Positions 1-8,521 of a stretch of DNA of 15,000 nt are shown in pieces; the first letter of the stretch is position 1, and each line of letters starts with the position of its first letter. Location of the stretch: positions 8,270-23,269 of the forward strand of contig JAHBMJ010004793.1 in the NCBI GenBank assembly GCA_018398765.1. Reading direction: 5' to 3'. The notes beneath the pieces were generated by a model. It saw only the letters and a list, made by a program, of their open reading frames with translations. It was not told where the DNA came from and did not search any database. Made by a program: the position numbers and the translations under genes. Source of the stretch: Chromera velia (Eukaryota > Sar > Chromeraceae).

Positions 1-2292
1 CCTCTGACCTGATACCCTTTCCACCCCCACCCTCGGAGGCCTTGAGCATAGAAGGGTATCCGATTCGGTCGCACACCTTCCGAGCCTGCACGAAGGGAGA
101 AGTACGCCAAGTGAGGGAAGAACAGACAGAAAGACCGGTTCCGAAGAAAATGTCAGAACGGTGGAGTAAGAAAGGAAAAGACAATACTGGAGGGAAGAAA
201 GGGGGGGAAGCCGAGGAAGGAAAAGAAAAATAGGCGACGACATTCGTTGAAAGAAATCAATCATGTCTGTCTGACTGGCTGACTGACCTCTTCCCCCGAG
301 CTGACGCACGCCTTCTTGAGGATATCGGGATCGAGTCCCTTCTCAGGATCGAAGTCCGAGGGCATCTTCACATCCGTACCGGACCAGGGAACACAGGGCA
401 CACGCACGTCGGGGGCCTGGGCGATGATGGTCGACCTGCATTTGCCATTTGCACAGAAAGAAAGCCAGAGACAGATAGGCACACGCGGAGTGAGACAGAG
501 AGCTATACAGACAGACACGTAGGAAGGGAAGCAGGCAACGAGCAAGCCAACAGTTGGACATTTCAAGAGCGTATTGCTCCAAAAGGAGGGAAGAGAGACT
601 GGACAATCAAGAAAAAGGAAAAGAGAATGACTTCAAACTAATGGGACGGAAGGAAAAGACGAACGACTGAAACCGAATCATCCGACTTTTCTGTCTGTCT
701 GTTTCCCACCCTCCGTCCCTCCCTTCCCCACAGCCCCGCAACACGCTGACAGACTATATCGTCTTTTCTTTTCCTTTTTCTCTTCCTTAATTCTTTTCTG
801 TTTTTTTTTTCTCCTTCTTTTGGCGCAGACAGACTGTTTGTTTCTTCTTCTCCCCTCCTCTCTTCATGTGCACACAATAGACGAAAAGAAAGAAAGAACA
901 AAGACACAAGCACAGAGCAACAATCAAACAACGTGGGCAGGGGGGCCGAAAGGTGAGAGTTAAGCGCCCCTTGCCTCTCCACCTCCCGACAGGCTTTCAC
1001 GTGACAGACAGACTATATGGTTGACAGACAGCCAGATAGACAGACCATATCGTTTCTCTTTTTCCTTTCTCTTTTTTTCTTCATTCTCTTCGTTTTTTTT
1101 CTTTCTTCTTTTGGCGCGCTCTCTCAGTGGAAGGGTACCAGAATTCTAGACAGACACACAGACAGGCAGACAGACTGACCCGATTTTGTCTCCGAGGGCG
1201 ATCATGGACTCAGGCGAGGGTCCAATCCAGACGATCTCTCGGGAGGCTTTACGAAGGGCTAGGGGCAGCTGGTAGTTCTCTGACGCATGGCCCCACCCGG
1301 GCCACACGGCGTCGCACATGTACTCCTCAGCAACCTGAACACAAATAAGGAAGGAAGGAAGGGAAGGAAGGAAAAAAGAAAAGATAACACAGCGATGATG
1401 GAACGAGCAGGTGCTCACTATACCTGATGATAGAGACTATCCGAAAAAGAACTGCAACCCTTCAAACACTGTACCAGACCAGACATCTGAATACAAGAAG
1501 ACCAATGGAAAGGGCAAAACAAACAAACTGGGGAGAACCTTTCCTGAAAAAAAAAAAGCGGAGAAAGGCCTGAACGAAGACAGTGAGAAGGCAGAGTAAG
1601 ATTTCGCTTTGAGGAAGGCAAAAAGAAAAAGTGCCGATCCAAAATTGCCAACGAGGGGTTCCCACACTTTATAAACAAGCGAGTAAGCTCACACTCTGAC
1701 ATCTTCCAGCAAAGACTGTACGCCCCCTCCCCGCCCAACATCTATCCATACGTGAGCAAATGAAGCATGCATCAATTGGATTTGACTAGAAAGACGGGAC
1801 GACGTACCTGAACGATCAAGCTAACGTTGGCGTAGTTGTTGTTGTTAGTTCCCCTCGGGACCTCCACCATAATGTCCGAGTTGGTGATATACTCTGCGTT
1901 CGCCTCGATGTCGTCGATCGTGGCCATGACGACGAACTCAAGCTCTCGGTCAGAACCGAAAGTCAAGTTCGCCCACGTGCGCATAGAACGCATGGCCTGT
2001 TGCCCGCAAAAAAAGAGCCAAGAGGAGGGAGAGAGATGGTCGGCACAAGAGATGGAATTCAAGATTGTGATGGGAGGGAAAGGGAATATTGTAGATGGCG
2101 AAGGCGAAAGAAAAACCGGTATTTGCACTGAGGGGGAGGGGGAGGGGTAGGAGACGGCGAGCAACTCACCTTGATTGCCGCATTCCCGTTGTTGGCAATG
2201 AGAATCCTCCTGAGAGGCTTCGCCTTGCCTCCACCGTTCACGCGGCAGAATTCCTCCATGTCTTTGTACATCCTTCTAGATTCCATAGTCAT
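1..2292 (-). CDS. Acetyl-CoA carboxylase, N-terminal biotin carboxylase part (five exons, 3' part outside window)
   Basis: Eukaryotic multidomain acetyl-CoA carboxylase carboxylates biotin with ATP and bicarbonate, then makes malonyl-CoA for fatty acid synthesis. Minus-strand exons that splice in frame are 2292-2170, 1996-1808, 1334-1180, 435-288 and 85-1, giving about 233 residues of a protein normally over 2,000 long. The introns are GT-AG: 2169-1997, 1807-1335, 1179-436 and 287-86. Visible family motifs in order: LIANNGNAAIKAMRSMRTW (about residues 31-49), VPRGTNNNNYANV, VWPGWGHASEN, GPSPESMIALGDKIGS, VPWSGTD, and the ATP-grasp loop SMLKASEGGGGKGIR in the last exon. PGWGHASEN and GTNNNNYANV separate it from bacterial biotin carboxylase and pyruvate carboxylase. 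ATG 2292 is the first good start, and the homology begins soon after it. An upstream exon, for example one encoding a transit peptide, cannot be excluded. The family call is very sure; cytosolic versus plastid form is not decidable here. Confidence 0.95.
436..1179 (-). other. Intron 3 of the carboxylase gene, with internal 79-bp duplication and GACA-type repeats
   Basis: This 744-bp intron lies between the exon ending in DKIGS and the exon starting STIIAQ; joining GG with G restores the glycine codon, which fixes both splice sites. It contains two related 79-bp segments, 748-826 and 1039-1117, each opening with GACAGAC(T/C)ATATCG and closing with TTCTTTTGGCGC. Runs of GACA/CAGA tetranucleotides lie at about 1003-1050 and 1148-1178. 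The several open frames across it are low-complexity shadows, not genes. Confidence 0.85.
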
Positions 2293-3174
2293 CTTGTCGA
2301 CAGCGGGATCGGTGGATAGAGCAAGAAAAAAGTGGTTGGTTGTTGCTTCGGCGGGTGGTAAGGCTTTCGCTGGTCTCCTCAGTTGCGGAAAACAACAGCG
2401 AAAGTCTACAACAGGCGTCTAATCAGCGCACCGGGGCGAGCCGACTGATTGGCCAGCTGCCTGCCTCTCGAGGACAAACCGGTGCTCTAAAGAAAAAAAT
2501 CGAACTCAAGCGCTATTAAAGATCAATATAGGGGAAGGGGAGGAAAGCAGAGATCGTTGTTGCCGTTGCCTTCTTCCCTTTAAAATTTAAATTCGCACGA
2601 TCGCAAAAGGCTTGTCACAGTTCGTACCTGGCCACGCCTCATACGCAGACAAACTTCAAATACGTTTCCACATGCATGAGAAGCTTCGTTCTCTTTGGCT
2701 TTCGCCCTCTTTGTGTCAGAAGAGCTCCTATCATTCTGGGCTACAGCTTATATGAATAATTGCATGAGACTGCAGTGGGCCCGCCATGACCCGCGTGACC
2801 CGCGCGGGCCGTCTCGCGGTCCCGCGGCCACGGGGCCCCGGCATGCCCGGCAGCCAACTCGGTGCGTGCGTCAGTAAACCACGCGCGCGGTCAGAGACGG
2901 CTTCTCCAGAACTGTCGAGAAGACTGAGACAGCGTTGCCGTTAATCTTGTGGTTCGTCCTGCCACAAGACAGACGCGCAGGCACCACTGTAGCAAAGAGG
3001 CCAACTGCTCACCAGGTGTTTGTGTGCATCGATCTCGTGACCTCATAGTGCGGTGGTCCTTTGGACGTTTCTGCCTTCCACCCGTCTCGAGTCGGCGTCT
3101 CCTGTCCTGCCCCTCTTGGCACCATTCTTCTCTTGCTCTTTTTTTCAGGTCTTATCCTTTTGCTGTGCGCCAAG
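2293..3174. promoter_or_regulatory. Divergent upstream region between the carboxylase and homoserine dehydrogenase genes
   Basis: This 882-bp spacer lies between the two outward-facing start codons, so it must hold both promoters unless 5' exons are missed. AT-rich patches that could serve as core promoter are TATTAAAGATCAATATA near 2513 and TTTAAAATTTAAATT near 2580. A very GC-rich block sits at about 2776-2854. A strong 3' splice-site-like string (TTTTTTTCAG, ending 3148) lies 26 bases before the dehydrogenase ATG and may mark a 5' UTR intron or an upstream coding exon. No promoter element is certain. Confidence 0.5.
2776..2854. other. GC-rich, palindrome-rich island
   Basis: Nearly every base here is G or C, in sharp contrast to the AT-rich DNA on both sides. 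It contains a short direct repeat (GACCCGC twice at about 2788-2803) and palindromes such as CCCGCGCGGG and CGGGGCCCCG. No tRNA or rRNA is recognised. It could be a CpG-type regulatory block of the divergent promoter. Confidence 0.4.
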
Positions 3175-4292
3175 ATGAGCAGCACTCTCGTTGTCGGCAT
3201 GTTTGGGTATGGTGTCGTTGGAGGGGGGGTCGTTAAGCTCCTCGAGGGCGACGGCCGGTTCAAGTTCAAGTGTGTGTGCGTGAGAGACGCTAATAAACCG
3301 AGAGACGTGCCTCTTCCCCCCGGTTGCAAGTTGACAACCAACCCGAAGGACATTCTGGAAGATTCCGAGATCCAGTTGGTGGTTGAAGTCGCCGGGGGTG
3401 TGACAGCTGCCAAGGACATCACCTTCACGGCTTTAGAGAAGGGGAAGCACGTGGTGAGTGCCAACAAGGCACTCATCTCCGCCCACCTGGATGACCTCGT
3501 GGCGCTCCAAGCCAAGGCCCCAAAGACCTACTTCATGTTCGAAGCAGCAGTCTGTGGTGGCATTCCGATCATTTCCGTCTTCCAGAGATCACTCGCCTGT
3601 GACAAGATCATGAGAGTGACTGGAATCATGAACGGAACCACGAACTACATCTTGACCAAGATGCGCGATGAGGGTCTGGACTATCGCGTAGTTCTGCAGG
3701 ATGCAAAGAACAAGGGATACGCTGAAGCAGATGAGAGTGCAGATGTTGAGGGGTGGGATGCACGCTCGAAGTTGTGCATTCTCGCCAAACTTGCTTTCGG
3801 CATTACGGTCGATGAAAAGAAAGTTTTCTGCCAAGGTATCACCCAAATCACCTCCGCAGACTTCAAATACGCAGAAGTCCTCGGAAAGGCCGTGAAGCAT
3901 CTGGGCATTGCAGAGCGCACCACTGGGTCCGACGGGAAGGAAAAGATCACTATCTATCTTGCGCCCTGTCTAGTTCCTTTGAAGGATGCGCTTGCGTCCG
4001 TGCAAAGCGTGACAAACGCCGTCGAGGTTGTCTCCTCGAATCTGAGCACATCGGTCTATATCGGACCCGGTGCCGGCCGTCTCCCGACTGCCAATTCTGT
4101 GGTGGCAGACATGATGGACCTCCACGCCAAGTCAGCAGGGGGTACCTCCTCTGCCCCCGCACAGCCGCCCTTCCCCTCTGGGGCGTCCGGAATTTCCGGA
4201 TTCGAATCGGACTTCGAGACTGCCTTCTATCTCCGTTTCCTCGTGAATGACAAGGTGGGTGTGCAAGAGCGGGGGCAAGGGAAGAGGGGGGC

Positions 4293-4333
<41 letters not shown>

Positions 4334-4473
4334 ATGAGAATGAGAATGAGAATGAGTATGTGTGTGTGAGAGAGAGAGAGGGAAGGAGAGAGAGACTGAG
4401 AATGAGTCTGAGCGTGTGAGAGGGAGGGAGGGAGGGAGGGAGAGAGAGAGAGAGAGAGAATGAGAATGAGAAT

Positions 4474-4507
<34 letters not shown>

Positions 4508-5324
4508 TGAGTGTAAGTGAGTGTGAGTGAGAAAGTGAGAGAGTCAATGAGTGAGCGAGTGAGTTTTTCTGTCTCAAAGCATGGATGCGGACAGGGATGA
4601 CCGACCATGCATGTCAGTGGCTCTTATTTCTTGTGAGTCTTAGTGTAAGTGTTCCTGTGTTCGTGTAAATAGGTCTGGGTGTTTACACGACAGTGAGAAT
4701 GATGCAAGCGAAGAAGGTGGATGGGTGGTACATCCGCGTATATATCTTTCTTCTAGTGGGAGGGCCTGCTTCCTCTGCCACAGAGAGAGAGTTTGGGGGG
4801 GGGGGAAGATCACCAAAGAGGCAAATTATTCCATCATTCGTACAGCGTATCCCCTCGATTGCATGCTCCATGTGACCTTCTGCCGCTTGCATGCGTGTGC
4901 TTGGAGAATCTCCTTGGGTGTTGCGGTTTCTTGCGATTGTGGTTTCAGTCTCTGCTTCTTCTCTTTTTTCTTTTGCCCTCCCCTCCTTTTCTCGTTGATT
5001 CATTGAATCTGTTTTTTGTTTTTCGTTTCATTCTTTGGCAGCAGACGATGACGCGACCTCCTCCGTCTCTTTGTCTTCTTCTCTCCATTGCAGGTGGGAA
5101 TCATCCAGAAGCTTGCAGAGGCCCTGGCCTCTCAGCACATCTCCATTCACTCAATTCAGCAGACCCCGATCGAGAACCCCAAGAGGGTGCCGTTCGTGAT
5201 CATCACCGAGAAGACCAAACTGTCCACAGTGCAGTCGTTCATGAAGTCCATCTCGGGGGATAACAGAAGGGCGTATGATTTTCTGGTCGACGATCCTTTC
5301 TGCATGCCGTTCCTCGAGTTTTGA
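3175..5324 (+). CDS. Homoserine dehydrogenase with C-terminal ACT domain (two exons)
   Basis: The enzyme reduces L-aspartate 4-semialdehyde to L-homoserine with NAD(P)H, the branch step to threonine and methionine. Exons 3175-4254 and 5094-5324 join in phase 0 (NDK|VGIIQKL) into 436 residues, the usual size of bacterial-type homoserine dehydrogenase. Seen: Rossmann loop G11-Y-G13-V-V-G16; SANKAL with Lys98; NGTTNYILTKM at 153-163; GYAEADESADVEGWDARSKL at 181-200, where Glu184, Asp195 and Lys199 match the spacing of the substrate and catalytic residues of yeast HOM6 (Glu208, Asp219, Lys223); GPGAGRLPTANSVVADMMDL at 297-316; and an ACT domain from about 352 to 436, split by the intron, expected to sense threonine. 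There is no aspartokinase domain, unlike the plant fused enzyme. ATG 3175 (GCCAAGATGA) was chosen because homology starts within five residues. The frame stays open upstream to a stop at 3046 and reads hydrophobic residues just before Met1, so a targeting peptide on an upstream exon is possible. Confidence 0.95.
4255..5093 (+). other. Intron of the homoserine dehydrogenase gene
   Basis: Donor AAG|GTGGGT and acceptor CCATTGCAG|GTG bound an 839-bp intron inside the ACT domain. Its 5' quarter is a microsatellite, and pyrimidine-rich DNA precedes the acceptor. A second acceptor-like GCAGCAG at about 5039-5045 would shift the frame, so 5093 is the functional site. Confidence 0.9.
4298..4565 (+). 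repeat. Compound GT / GA / GAATGA / GGAGG microsatellite
   Basis: Starting about 45 bp after the intron donor there is (GT)n followed by long (GA)n runs, then GAATGA hexamer-like units repeated several times, GGGAGG runs, further (GA)n, and finally GTGAGTGA units. The minus strand reads as Ser/Leu-rich open frames, which are by-products of the repeat. The tract is wholly within the intron. Confidence 0.95.
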
Positions 5325-5990
5325 GAATTAAGGAAAGAGAGAGGAAAAGAAAAAGAAGGTGGATGAGGACAAATCGTGCGGCAGTGGGAATATCGGGTTG
5401 TTTGCACGTTCTTGCATGTCTTCTCTGGCCGAAGGGAGAGGGAGGGGGGCGTGGATTGAGCACAGAAAACGCGGCATGACTTATGCGAACGAGAAATAAA
5501 GCAAGCTCTGAAAGAAGGGTGGGGGGGTGCAGGCTGCCGAAAAGTGTGTGGATGTTTGCGACTACCTTTTGATCAAGAAGCCGCCTGATCGATGGGCAGA
5601 AAGAAGGTGAGAAAGTAGAAATGCACGTGGAAATTGGCTGCCAATAGGCAGGCACACTGTGTCTCTCGCACACAGACTGAGGGGTGACAGCAGAGAACCC
5701 CTTTCGGTTTTGCATTTCATTCACACTGAGGGTTTTGCTGGAGGGAGGAGGACAGTTGGGAAGCATAGAAGCTTTGAATTTTTTTTCGTTGCGGTGAGTT
5801 CGTGAGTCGATCGGTCATTGAACATGCTGTCGTCCTTTTTTGAAGAAACACAGATCGAAGTGAAACCAAATACCCGGCATGCTTACGTGATCTTGCGTAT
5901 GTCTGTCAACTGTCAGAGAGAGAGAGAGTATTTGTATGTACTCATTGTTCTGGGGGCGGGGACGGATCGCGCTTCCTTTAACCAGGTCTG
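5325..5990. other. 3' flank of homoserine dehydrogenase, no gene seen
   Basis: Apart from the possible polyadenylation signal, this stretch has host-like base composition, purine-rich runs and a short GA repeat at about 5918-5928. The open frames are short, have no recognisable domains and overlap one another. I see no convincing gene. Confidence 0.6.
5495..5500 (+). terminator. Possible polyadenylation signal AATAAA of the homoserine dehydrogenase gene
   Basis: AATAAA lies 170 bp after the stop codon, in GAGAAATAAAGCAAGC, and is followed by a G/T-rich stretch from about 5517. This is a canonical layout, but protists often do not use AATAAA, so the call is tentative. Confidence 0.35.
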
Positions 5991-6286
5991 CGCCCCCAGC
6001 TGAATGAACTTGAACACAGCCTAGAACACAGCTGACAAAGTAAAACGCTACTAGTAGTTAGTATACTAACTTAATAGTTAAAGCTGTTAACCTTTGAAAC
6101 CAATCTTAGAACTAGTCCTACAACCTAGTAGAAGTAACCATGGAAGAGACCTAGAAAGAAAAAGAAGTTTCAACACTACTTAATTGTAGAACATTATGTT
6201 TAAGAAGGTTTAAGTTGAATGACGACTTGAATTTTATACCACTACCATAATATCAGTATTTTGATTTCTAGATGCATTTCTTTTCT
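5991..6286. other. AT-rich sequence at the border of the transposon island, nothing coding seen
   Basis: The base composition drops abruptly to AT-rich at about 6000, with many short TTAGTATACTAACTTAA-like palindromic stretches and stops in all frames. It is probably old repeat DNA. The left copy of the 8-bp target duplication of the hAT-like element follows directly. Confidence 0.5.
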
Positions 6287-6294
6287 CATCTATG
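6287..6294 (+). repeat. Left target-site duplication CATCTATG
   Basis: This 8-bp direct repeat abuts the left terminal inverted repeat and is identical to the copy at 8169-8176. Confidence 0.85.
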
Positions 6295-6583
6295 CTAGGG
6301 TTGGACACTAAAGTTTTAAAGTTTTTTTTTTTGCCCTTTAGACTTTATTTTAAAAAAATATCTTTCAATCAGTTTTTGAGTAGATCGTTAAATAAGTCAG
6401 TCATAAGTTAGACTCATAACTAAACTAATCAACTAGCCTACATAGAAGATGGCACAAGCTTAGTCTCTTTAAGTTGAAATTTATGTTCATATTGAAAACA
6501 ATCATCAGCGAGATCGATCGGATCTAGCATTGGAAGAAAAGTGATCGGATGACATCACGGATCAAAAGTTCAGATGTACTTAC

Positions 6584-6685
6584 ACCGGGAAGTAAACACT
6601 CACAATCATTAGAATCAATGGATTTCAGATCAGGTATGCAACGCAGGAATTCCCTTTCATCCAGCGATTTGACACAAGAACGCGC
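6584..6685 (-). other. Candidate coding exon inside the hAT-like element
   Basis: On the minus strand a pyrimidine-rich acceptor (TTCTTAG) at 6687-6686 and a strong donor (GGT|GTAAGT) at 6583 enclose exactly 34 open codons, including CVKSLDEREFLRCIPD and SNDCECLLPG. The minus-strand frame at 6900-6738 just upstream (KIYVVLLNRWTPYHVFDE) could be its 5' neighbour. No domain is recognised. The signals are good but short, so this is a guess at a spliced cargo gene. Confidence 0.3.
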
Positions 6686-6984
6686 CTAAGAACATACATA
6701 AAGAAAGTCTAAGTATGAAGCCATCAAGAGATCGAATTCAAGAATCATGTACACAGAGTTTGTGCTCACGACATTCATCAAACACATGGTAAGGAGTCCA
6801 GCGATTGAGGAGTACTACATAGATTTTCTGCATACGATAGGCGATCAACACAAATGCACACAACATGAACGAACTCGACTTTGCCTTGTCTGCATTTAAA
6901 GGCACGGATGATTGCACAAAAAGAGAAGAAGAAAAAAGAGGACAGATGAAAGGGAAACATAATTTGATATCAATTTCTCTCTCC

Positions 6985-7678
6985 TCACTCATCATCCGAC
7001 TCTTTGAGCGTGCAGCGGTTCTTGATACGGTGACGCTTCGGGGCTCGCTCAGCTACGTCAGAAAAGACGGCTGGAGAGCGTGAGCGGCGGCTGGCTATGG
7101 AGTGGGAGTGACGAGGTGCCTCCTCCTCCTCCTCCTTGTCACTCTCTTCCTCCTCGTCGTTGGATAGCTCGCTGCCCCCCTCGTCGCTGGAGCCCCCCCC
7201 CTCGTCGTTGGAGCCCTCCCCGTCCCCAACATCTAAGTCAGAGTCGACCTGCTCTCCTCGGGCATCCATGTCCTCGAGGACTGCACTAATCCACTTTCCC
7301 TCCCCCTCACACTCATCTTGGAGAGCCTTCAGCTCGGCTGCTCCATCGTAGTGCTTACTGACTCAGATCTCCAAATCCTCGTCATCATCAGTGGGAACAA
7401 TATTGGAGTTGTTGGAGTCATACTGGTTGGAGTCGTTCAAGTGCGATGAATCTCTCTCTCCTTGGAGGGTGAGCCACACCCAGTACTTGTCGGTCTTGAG
7501 GGACTGCTTCAAGAGATCAAGCTTCAAAGTTCCATTTCCTGGACTCCGCCATCTTGTAGGCGTGCACGTGTATGGTGGTCCACGGCACACGGAAATGGAT
7601 GGCAGCGTGGTACTTATGCCTCTCACACTCGGCCTTGGTGGCAAATATCAAAGATGTTGCGCCAACGTTGGCATACAT
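6985..7678 (-). pseudogene. Broken acidic, low-complexity protein gene inside the hAT-like element (unrecognised)
   Basis: I do not recognise this protein. Read on the minus strand, one frame starts at ATG 7678 (MYANVGATSLIFATKAECER...) and stops at about 7519-7517. A different frame, overlapping by about 125 bp, carries KQSLKTDKYWVWLTLQGE and continues to a TGA at 7365-7363. The same frame resumes after this single stop with VSKHYDGAAELKALQ and runs to 6985. Its C-terminal third is highly acidic (runs of E, D, S and G at about 7255-7110), followed by an Arg/Ser-rich and basic stretch (SRRSRSPAVF, APKRHRIKNR) that could be nuclear. One frameshift plus one in-frame stop suggest a decayed gene; a missed intron could account for part of it. 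Base composition is much more GC-rich than the element's ends, as if captured from elsewhere. Confidence 0.45.
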
Positions 7679-8168
7679 CAAGAAGAGACCCGGGGGAGTA
7701 GTAGTTGTAAGCAGCTGCCACCGTCTGTTAGGAGAAGTGATTGTTGGAAAAAAAGAAGTGGATTTCTTGGAAAAGGATCCTAGAGGACCAAAGTTACCAT
7801 TTGTTTGAATTTATATTAATGTTGTTTCAGGAATTTTTGTGAGAATTGTAATTAATACAGTAATGCATTACATACATCGTTTTCAAATTTAAAAAACTTT
7901 TGCATAACTATAGTATATCTAGTAATTTATAAAGCATCAACTTTGTCTGCAATAATGAATGAATAAATGAAGTTGGCTTTGCTAGAGTGGAGCCGTGCTC
8001 CCAGCAGCCCATGTTCATGAATATAAATGAAACCAACTTGTCTAGCAATGTCTTTTAAATGAGCTTTTGCATGTCTGGTTGCATGTTTACTTTTAAAGTT
8101 TTAAAGTTAAAGTTTAAAGTTTTGCAAGCAAACTATATTATAAAAAAAACTTTAGTGTCCAACCCTAG

Positions 8169-8176
8169 CATCTATG
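8169..8176 (+). repeat. Right target-site duplication CATCTATG
   Basis: Matches the left copy at 6287-6294 base for base, immediately outside the right terminal inverted repeat. Confidence 0.85.
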
Positions 8177-8521
8177 GCTGGTCCTTCGTTAAAGAAAAAT
8201 TAAGATCTAACTATAATTCTACCAGTGTGACGTATTAGTATCATCCACGGCCGGTTCACCTGGGAACTTCAAATTAGGGTTATTCAGAGTTTAACTACGA
8301 GTTATTGCTAGGCGTGGAGCATGATAAATAAAATAAAAAACTAATAAATAAAATATATTCAAAATAACCATAAATAATATTTGTTTTATTTGGTCTTTAG
8401 GGGGGGGGGGTTAACCATTCCGCATACCAGACATCATGAAAACCCCACCAAAAATTCAAACTATTTTTTTACTAATTTTTGAGCACCAAATTAGCCCCCC
8501 CCAAAAAAATATATATTTTAT
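8177..8521. other. AT-rich spacer with poly-G run, nothing coding seen
   Basis: This lies between the hAT-like element and the LINE. It contains AATAAAATAAA-type runs (about 8324-8352), a run of G at 8401-8410 and short A and T tracts. The part at about 8296-8345 loosely resembles, in inverted orientation, the AT-rich DNA at 14518-14575 (both have a TAGnCGTGGA string next to ATAAATAAAAT). Confidence 0.45.

Larger units (their letters stand above)
6295..8168. mobile_element. hAT-like DNA transposon, non-autonomous, 1,874 bp
   Basis: The ends are perfect inverted repeats of 23 bp (6295-6317 and 8146-8168), starting CTAGGGTTGGACACTAAAG and running into T-rich DNA. They are flanked by an identical 8-bp direct repeat, CATCTATG, at 6287-6294 and 8169-8176. 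An 8-bp target duplication is the hallmark of the hAT superfamily, and the TIR resembles hAT ends. Subterminal TTTAAAGTT-type motifs recur at both ends (about 6311-6330 and 8092-8123), as expected for transposase-binding repeats. No hAT transposase, BED zinc finger or hATC dimerisation motif is seen, so it would depend on a transposase made elsewhere. The GC-richer middle carries minus-strand coding-like sequence. P elements and Merlin also make about 8-bp duplications and are the alternatives. Confidence 0.82.

Noticed and set aside
638-1000. Minus-strand open frame of 120 codons
   Set aside because: It lies fully inside a carboxylase intron defined by in-frame splice sites and is low-complexity.
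2776-2854. rRNA or tRNA fragment in the GC-rich block
   Set aside because: No cloverleaf, no A or B box pattern and no recognisable rRNA core.
4132-4608. Long minus-strand Ser/Leu/His-rich open frames
   Set aside because: They are the complement of the GA/GT microsatellite in the homoserine dehydrogenase intron, with no domain content.
5041-5093. Alternative acceptor GCAGCAG for the dehydrogenase intron
   Set aside because: Its use would shift the ACT domain out of frame; the acceptor at 5093 gives the correct protein.
5239-5766. Minus-strand open frame of 175 codons
   Set aside because: It overlaps the last dehydrogenase exon antisense and its 3' flank; composition is unlike a protein and no motif is seen.
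5818-6003. Short plus-strand ORF after the dehydrogenase gene
   Set aside because: Only 61 codons, includes a GA repeat, and has no homology I can recognise.
6295-8168. Autonomous hAT element
   Set aside because: No BED finger, catalytic DDE region or hATC motif can be read in any frame of the interior.
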